From CAG-390 sp045531455 (GTDB lineage Bacteria; Bacillota; Clostridia; Oscillospirales; CAG-272), in NCBI GenBank assembly GCA_045531455.1, contig JAZSEA010000112.1:26272-90271 (forward strand): DNA of 64,000 nucleotides, written 5' to 3'. The first letter of the stretch is position 1. Each line of letters starts with the position of its first letter. Under the pieces are notes generated by a model. That model had not been told where the DNA came from. It saw nothing but the letters and a program-made list of their open reading frames with translations, and searched no databases. The position numbers and the translations under genes were made by a program. Of this stretch, positions 58,911 to 64,000 are shown piece after piece.

Positions 58911-61751
58911 ATGAAGAAGATCACAATCCCCACAACACGGGCGTTGTCATTCATTCTGGCAATGCTCATGCTTCTCGGAGTTTGTCTTACCGCTTGTGAC
59001 GGCGGAGGCACGGAGGACACCACTCCTTCCGATTCCTCCGACGTAACGACCTCGGCTCCCGACAATACAACGTCAGCTCCCGATACTACGACGACAGCTC
59101 CCGACGTGAATAAGATCCCCTATACCGTTGAGGTCGTCAGCGAGGGCGGACTCAAGATCAAGGACGTTACCGTTCTGATCTATTCCGACGCTACCCTTAC
59201 CGTAATGAACGGCTACGCAAAGACCGACGAGAACGGTATTGCAAGCTTCAGCCTTCCCGCGGACATCACTACCTACCACGCGGTTCTTACCGACGTTTCC
59301 GAGGGCTACGAGCTTGCTGACAGCTATCCTCTTTCGGGAAGCGAGACAAAGATCACTCTTTCGTCCGCTATCATCACCGATTCTTCCATCTCCGGCGTAA
59401 GATATAAGCTCGGCGATATTATGCACGATTTCACGGTCAAGACCACCGACGGCGAGACCTTTACTCTATCCGAGGCTCTCAAGACAAAGAAGGCTGTTCT
59501 TATCAACTTCTGGTATATCAACTGCAGCTGGTGCCAGGAGGAGTTCCCCTATATGAACAGCGTTTACCAGCAGTATAGCGACGATATCGCGGTCATCGCG
59601 CTCAATCCTTACTCAAGCGACACGGAGAACGCGATCAATACTTATAAGTCGGCAAGCGGTATCACTTTCCCGATGGCAAAGATCGACACCGCGCTTGTTG
59701 AGGCATTCGGTGTTGATGCATATCCCACCTCGGTTATGGTCGACCGTTACGGTATGATCTCGGTGATCGAGGCGGGTGCTATCATTTCCGAGGCTCCCTT
59801 TATCGCTGCTTACGAGCATTTCAAGTCTGAGAATTACACTCAGAGACTTGAGGAATCGCTTCAGGCGTTCGTTGAGGTTCCCAAGCCCGATACCGATATG
59901 CCCGCTTCGGCTGAGATCGAGGCTGCTGTCAACGGTAAGAACGGCGCAGGCATCACCTACCGCGCTGAGACAGGTGCCGAGTACGCCGAGACCATCTGGG
60001 ACTTCACTCTTACCGAAAAGAACGGGGTGAAGTGCCTTGTCAACACCAATCAGGAAGCACACGGCACAAGCGCACTTCTTTACGTTGACGTTGAGCTCAA
60101 GGCGGGTCAGGCTATCAAGTTTGATTATTTCGCATCATCCGAGTTGAGTGCAGACGTGCTCCACATCATCATCGATGACGTTCAGATCTATCAGATCTCG
60201 GGAGAGAGCACCGATTGGCAGACCTGCTTCCCCTACGTTGCACTCAAGGACGGCAAGTACACTATCGCGATAGCGTATATTAAGGACGCATCCGACACAG
60301 TCGGCGAGGACAGCATCTATATCAGAAACTTTGAGGTGTGTGACGCAAAGGACATAAGCGTTGCAAGCTACATTCCCCGTAACTGCGCTACCGAGCGTCT
60401 TGCCGACGGATACGGCTACGCAAATTACGTTGACGTTGTCTTCAACGAAAAGGACGGATATTATCACGTAGGCAAGGCAGACGGACCTCTTCTTCTTGCA
60501 AACCTTATGGGTTACCGTACCACATTTTCTGATGCATCGGTTTATGACCTTGCGTATAACGGACTCGTTACCATCGACGGCGTAAACTACTACGATCAGA
60601 TCGTTCAGTATTGCAATTACGCATCCAACTCATCCATCAACGGCGTTTGTACCGTTGACAAGGGTCTCGCAGAGCTTCTGCAGAAGGTAGCCTTTGCTTG
60701 CGGCCTTGAGGTCGAGAATGATAAGCAGTGGCTCCAGATGTGCTGCTACTATGACGTTTACGGCGGTGTTGAGCAGCTCGCTGACCCTATCCGCGGTCTT
60801 GCGGCACATTCTGCATTCATCGCAGAGATGGGCAAGGACAACGTCGTTACCTATGACAGGATCATTATGCCCCGCGGACTTCTTTACAAGTTCGTTCCCG
60901 AAAAGTCCGGTGCATACCGCATCACCTCAAACAGCGAATCGCTCGTAGACGCTTGGGTCTTCAACGCTGACAGAACCGAGTATTACGTATACGAGGGCGG
61001 TGAGCGTATGTATACCGATCCCAACAACTGCTCTATGGTAGTTTACTTCGAGGCAGGCAGAGATTATTATATCGATATTGCCTTCTACGACGTGTACGAG
61101 ATGGGCACCTTCACCTTTAAGATCGAGTATATCGCAGAGAAGTACGATCATTTCACTCTCGCATCTCCCGGATACTTCACCTTCTATGAGAGCGAAGACG
61201 GTCAGACGCTCAACGAGACCATCGCGGGCGGTATCGACGTTGTCCTCGGCGACGACGGATACTATCATGAGCTCCGTGAGGACGGAAGTATAGGATCAAT
61301 AGTTTATGCTGACTTTACTCAGATCACTCCCATCTTTAATTCGACCATAATTGAAATGATCGAAAGAAACGGATTCAATTTCAAGTATACCGAAAACGAT
61401 CTTTACATTATGTACCGCTACGTGCTTTACGGAGCTAAGCTCAAGGACCAGCTCAAGGCAGAGTGGGGCGAATTCTTTGATGAATATTATGAGTCCTATA
61501 AAGTCGATGAAGTTCTTGCGGGTATTTATCACGGCGGCGGAGAGGATTACTCCGAGATCGTAAAGGAATATGCAAAGCTTGCTGTCGAGAATGCGGAACA
61601 TCCCGAGAGAAGCGGATGCGTTGCGGTTGACGCTAAGCTCGCTGAAGTCCTTCAGGCACTCATGGACAAATATACTTTCAAGGACGTAGATCACTCTTGG
61701 ACTAAGGTGTGCTACTATTACCGTTACGTAGGAGCACCCCTCAATCCTTAA
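58911..61751 (+). CDS. thioredoxin-like lipoprotein with duplicated DGYYH module
   Basis: 946 residues. Lipobox LTAC (Cys29) and a repeated SAPD-TTT linker; a carboxypeptidase-regulatory or CnaB-like beta domain (about 70-155); a TlpA/AhpC-type redoxin domain (about 165-310) with INFWYINCSWC (Cys205, Cys208) and cis-Pro272 in YPTS; a beta sandwich (about 330-490); then two copies of an unnamed module, starting VVFNEKDGYYHVGKADGP and VVLGDDGYYHELREDG, each ending with a Cys-rich W-C-Y segment. Likely a surface thiol-disulfide protein. The next gene shares the module. Confidence 0.8.
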   Translation: MKKITIPTTRALSFILAMLMLLGVCLTACDGGGTEDTTPSDSSDVTTSAPDNTTSAPDTTTTAPDVNKIPYTVEVVSEGGLKIKDVTVLIYSDATLTVMNGYAKTDENGIASFSLPADITTYHAVLTDVSEGYELADSYPLSGSETKITLSSAIITDSSISGVRYKLGDIMHDFTVKTTDGETFTLSEALKTKKAVLINFWYINCSWCQEEFPYMNSVYQQYSDDIAVIALNPYSSDTENAINTYKSASGITFPMAKIDTALVEAFGVDAYPTSVMVDRYGMISVIEAGAIISEAPFIAAYEHFKSENYTQRLEESLQAFVEVPKPDTDMPASAEIEAAVNGKNGAGITYRAETGAEYAETIWDFTLTEKNGVKCLVNTNQEAHGTSALLYVDVELKAGQAIKFDYFASSELSADVLHIIIDDVQIYQISGESTDWQTCFPYVALKDGKYTIAIAYIKDASDTVGEDSIYIRNFEVCDAKDISVASYIPRNCATERLADGYGYANYVDVVFNEKDGYYHVGKADGPLLLANLMGYRTTFSDASVYDLAYNGLVTIDGVNYYDQIVQYCNYASNSSINGVCTVDKGLAELLQKVAFACGLEVENDKQWLQMCCYYDVYGGVEQLADPIRGLAAHSAFIAEMGKDNVVTYDRIIMPRGLLYKFVPEKSGAYRITSNSESLVDAWVFNADRTEYYVYEGGERMYTDPNNCSMVVYFEAGRDYYIDIAFYDVYEMGTFTFKIEYIAEKYDHFTLASPGYFTFYESEDGQTLNETIAGGIDVVLGDDGYYHELREDGSIGSIVYADFTQITPIFNSTIIEMIERNGFNFKYTENDLYIMYRYVLYGAKLKDQLKAEWGEFFDEYYESYKVDEVLAGIYHGGGEDYSEIVKEYAKLAVENAEHPERSGCVAVDAKLAEVLQALMDKYTFKDVDHSWTKVCYYYRYVGAPLNP

Positions 61752-61770
61752 TTAAGTAAGGAATTATAAT

Positions 61771-64000
61771 ATGAAAAACTACAGATTTTTATTGTCAATA
61801 ATCGCAGTTCTTCTGCTTTGCGCGACGGTAGCATTCGTATCCTGTACGGGTACGGGTGATGAGACGACCGCGGGCACGGATCAGCCCACAGAAGCTCCAA
61901 CTGTCACCGACGAACCTACCGATGCCCCTTCGGCTACAGACGAGCCGACTGCGGAAGTGACCGATGAGCCCACTGCAGAAGTTACTACCGAACCTGCTCC
62001 TGACACGACTCAAGAGGTTACGACAGAAGTAACTACATCTGCTCCCGAGGTTACAACAGAACCTCCTCACGAGCACTCCTTCGGTGCTTGGAATACTGTT
62101 AAGGCAACGTCGTGTAAGGAAGAAGGACTCGCCGAAAGAACTTGTTCTTGCGGCGCAAAGGAGACACAGACGATCGCGAAGACCGAACACAGAGCGGGCG
62201 AGTGGATCATCGACAAGGAAGCAACCGCTACTGAGGAAGGCTCCAAGCATCAGGCTTGTACAGTCTGCGGTGAAACTCTCAAGACCGAATCTATCCCCGT
62301 AACTCCTCACGTTCCGGGCGAGTGGATCATCGATAAGGAAGCAACCTGTACAGAGGCGGGCTCGAAGCACAGAGTCTGCACCAAGTGTGGAGAGACCTGC
62401 GATACCGAAACGATTCCCGCAAAGGGACATACCGAGGTTATCAACCCCGCAAAGGCTGCCACCTGCACCGAAAGCGGACTTACCGAGGGCAAGCATTGCT
62501 CGGTATGTAACGCGGTTATCACCGAGCAGAAGACAGTTGCCGCAAAGGGTCACAATGAGGTTGCCGATCCCGCAAAGGCTGCAACTTGCACCGAAAGCGG
62601 ACTTACCGCAGGCTCTCATTGCTCGGTATGCAATGCAGTTATCAAGGCTCAGCAGACCGTACCCGCCAAGGGTCACGTTGAAGAAACGCATCCTTCCTGT
62701 GCTCCAACCTGTACCGCAAGCGGACTTACAGAAGGTAAGTCATGCAAGGTCTGCGGAGCGATCACCGTTGCACAGCAGACTATCCCCGCAACAGGTCATA
62801 AGGACGGCGAATGGATCACCGATAAGGCACCTACTTATACAGAAACGGGTTCAAAGCATCTTGTTTGCGCAATTTGCGGCGAGACGGTAAGGACCGAGAC
62901 CATTCCCGTGCTCGAACGAGCTAAGATAGAATATACAGTAACTGTTCTTGACGGAATCGGCGCACCGATCTCGGGTGTTAAAGTAAGCTTTACTTCGGGC
63001 AGCTCGGTTATGGCTGAGGTCAATACAGATGCTTCGGGCAAGGCAGTCGCTAAGCTTGTCGAGGGTGAATATGATGTATCTGCAGAGGTAGACGGAACGT
63101 CTGCTTCGGCAAAGCTTACCGCAACAGCTCCTTCAGCTGAGCTCCGCATCGTAAGCTTCGCAACTAACCCCGAGTTCGTTTATCCCGATGAAAAGAACGG
63201 TGTTTACAGGATCGGCGTAGGATCTGTAAGAGTTCCGGTCGCCAAGGATGAGCTGAGATACTTCTTCTTCCTTCCTTCCGAGGGTGCGGTGTACAAAATA
63301 TATACGGATTCCGGCAAGGTTGAAGTTGGATATTACGGCGGAAGCTTCTTTGTTTCCCAGAACAACACGGGTGAGATGGATGAAAACGGAGTTATGATAC
63401 TTAGTGTTCTCAACTCTCAGGTCGGAAACACATTTGTAATCGGACTTAAGTCGACTTCATCGGCTGTAAGTGATTGCGTTCTGACTATCGAAAAAGAATC
63501 GGATATAGGTATTACCGATGCCGAGCGTCCGTGGGAACAGTACATTTTGTCCCAAACGCCCGTTCAGCGCGCAGAATCTAATGGAAATATCCACTACGTA
63601 CAGATAACCGCTGATATCACAAATATCTTCAACCCCACCGGTGCGGTATCCGAGATCCCCGTATATTATAACGAAAAGGATGGATTTTATCATCTTTCCT
63701 CCAAGGACGGTCCCGTGCTTTACGTAAGGATCAATACCAAGACGGTATTCCAAGAGGCTATTATTACGATTGCGAACGTAACCAATATCGGACGTTATTT
63801 CTATGACGAGCAGGGAAATTTCGTTAAGAAAGAATCTTATAACGACGCTTTGATCGCATACGGCGCGGTTGCGGACAGCAATGGATGCGTACCGCTTGAT
63901 GAGGATCTTATCTATATTCTCAAGAATATGGGTGAGAACGGATGGTATGATATGCTTTCACCCGACTCGATCTTTGCGGACGATTCAGTGTTTGTTTACC
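61771..64000 (+). CDS. repeat-rich lipoprotein with CxxC repeats, C-terminus outside window
   Basis: I read this frame from the ATG at 61771 to the window end (743 codons) without a stop. Lipobox FVSC (Cys25); a Thr/Glu/Pro linker (about 35-95); then about eight units (about 97-380) of the form ATCTESGLTEGKHCSVCNAV..KGH, with CxxC pairs resembling zinc ribbons; a CnaB-like domain (DGIGAPISGVKVSF); a beta domain; and VYYNEKDGFYHLSSKDGP, one copy of the module also in the redoxin protein. Starts 19 nt after that gene; AAGGA precedes the ATG. Probably a cell-surface binding protein. Confidence 0.78.
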   Translation, partial: MKNYRFLLSIIAVLLLCATVAFVSCTGTGDETTAGTDQPTEAPTVTDEPTDAPSATDEPTAEVTDEPTAEVTTEPAPDTTQEVTTEVTTSAPEVTTEPPHEHSFGAWNTVKATSCKEEGLAERTCSCGAKETQTIAKTEHRAGEWIIDKEATATEEGSKHQACTVCGETLKTESIPVTPHVPGEWIIDKEATCTEAGSKHRVCTKCGETCDTETIPAKGHTEVINPAKAATCTESGLTEGKHCSVCNAVITEQKTVAAKGHNEVADPAKAATCTESGLTAGSHCSVCNAVIKAQQTVPAKGHVEETHPSCAPTCTASGLTEGKSCKVCGAITVAQQTIPATGHKDGEWITDKAPTYTETGSKHLVCAICGETVRTETIPVLERAKIEYTVTVLDGIGAPISGVKVSFTSGSSVMAEVNTDASGKAVAKLVEGEYDVSAEVDGTSASAKLTATAPSAELRIVSFATNPEFVYPDEKNGVYRIGVGSVRVPVAKDELRYFFFLPSEGAVYKIYTDSGKVEVGYYGGSFFVSQNNTGEMDENGVMILSVLNSQVGNTFVIGLKSTSSAVSDCVLTIEKESDIGITDAERPWEQYILSQTPVQRAESNGNIHYVQITADITNIFNPTGAVSEIPVYYNEKDGFYHLSSKDGPVLYVRINTKTVFQEAIITIANVTNIGRYFYDEQGNFVKKESYNDALIAYGAVADSNGCVPLDEDLIYILKNMGENGWYDMLSPDSIFADDSVFVY

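Noticed and set aside
61795..62691. Cys-rich minus-strand frame
   Set aside because: Mirror of the CxxC repeat region of the lipoprotein that starts at 61771.

Overview
The window looks like chromosomal DNA of a spore-forming member of the Clostridia (Bacillota), most likely an uncultured gut lineage. SpoVT, SpoVAC, a DnaD/DnaI-type replication pair, sigma-A promoters (TTGACA-17-TATAAT), GGAGG ribosome binding sites and many lipobox or C-terminally anchored surface proteins with Thr/Glu/Pro linkers support this. The exact order is inference. Genes are dense and grouped in short operons, often with 1- or 4-nt stop/start overlaps, and most operon ends carry a clear hairpin terminator. I saw no phage, plasmid, insertion sequence or CRISPR array.

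Layout. 0-7 kb: GNAT, an unknown protein and an M20 peptidase in one operon; two wall-anchored proteins sharing a duplicated beta domain, one with a phosphoesterase; an FMN-binding protein; an iron alcohol dehydrogenase. 7-14.7 kb: a minus-strand run joining a glycosidase-like lipoprotein, the TrkA/TrkH potassium uptake pair, two Gfo/Idh dehydrogenases and a sugar isomerase-like barrel. 14.8-16 kb: a secreted, anchored endonuclease I. 16-21.8 kb: a seven-gene minus operon (MATE, cupin, Nudix, ExoIII, hydrolase, M28 peptidase, hydrolase), divergent from a ferredoxin-type aldo/keto reductase, with overlapping promoters and a perfect 20-bp palindrome between them. 23-26.7 kb: a decayed malQ, spoVT and a beta-helix lipoprotein. 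26.7-33 kb: a housekeeping run with galU, dCMP deaminase, rimI, tsaD, dnaD and dnaI. 33-34.5 kb: two small proteins and spoVAC.

34.5-38.6 kb and 49.4-57.4 kb hold the most striking content: four ECF sigma factor / membrane protein modules. Each sigma gene overlaps the next gene by 4 nt. The partner has a short cytoplasmic head, one membrane helix and an outside domain: BspA-like leucine-rich repeats in two, other large domains in the other two. Promoter regions share a -10-like core and a GTGAAG-type box at a fixed distance, and three of four also share a GTAACC-like box, suggesting autoregulated surface-sensing switches. 38.6-43.7 kb is a sugar-use cluster (Gfo/Idh, metallo-beta-lactamase-fold lipoprotein, GH36 alpha-galactosidase). 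44-49.5 kb holds a hemolysin III protein, aminopeptidase P, an endonuclease IV-like barrel, a YqeG phosphatase, an AAA ATPase and tRNA-Gly, tRNA-Arg and tRNA-His, with unusual hairpin arrays and a tRNA-His 3'-end duplication. 57.4-64 kb has an OFA-type MFS transporter and two lipoproteins, one with a thioredoxin-like domain, sharing an unrecognised DGYYH-containing module.
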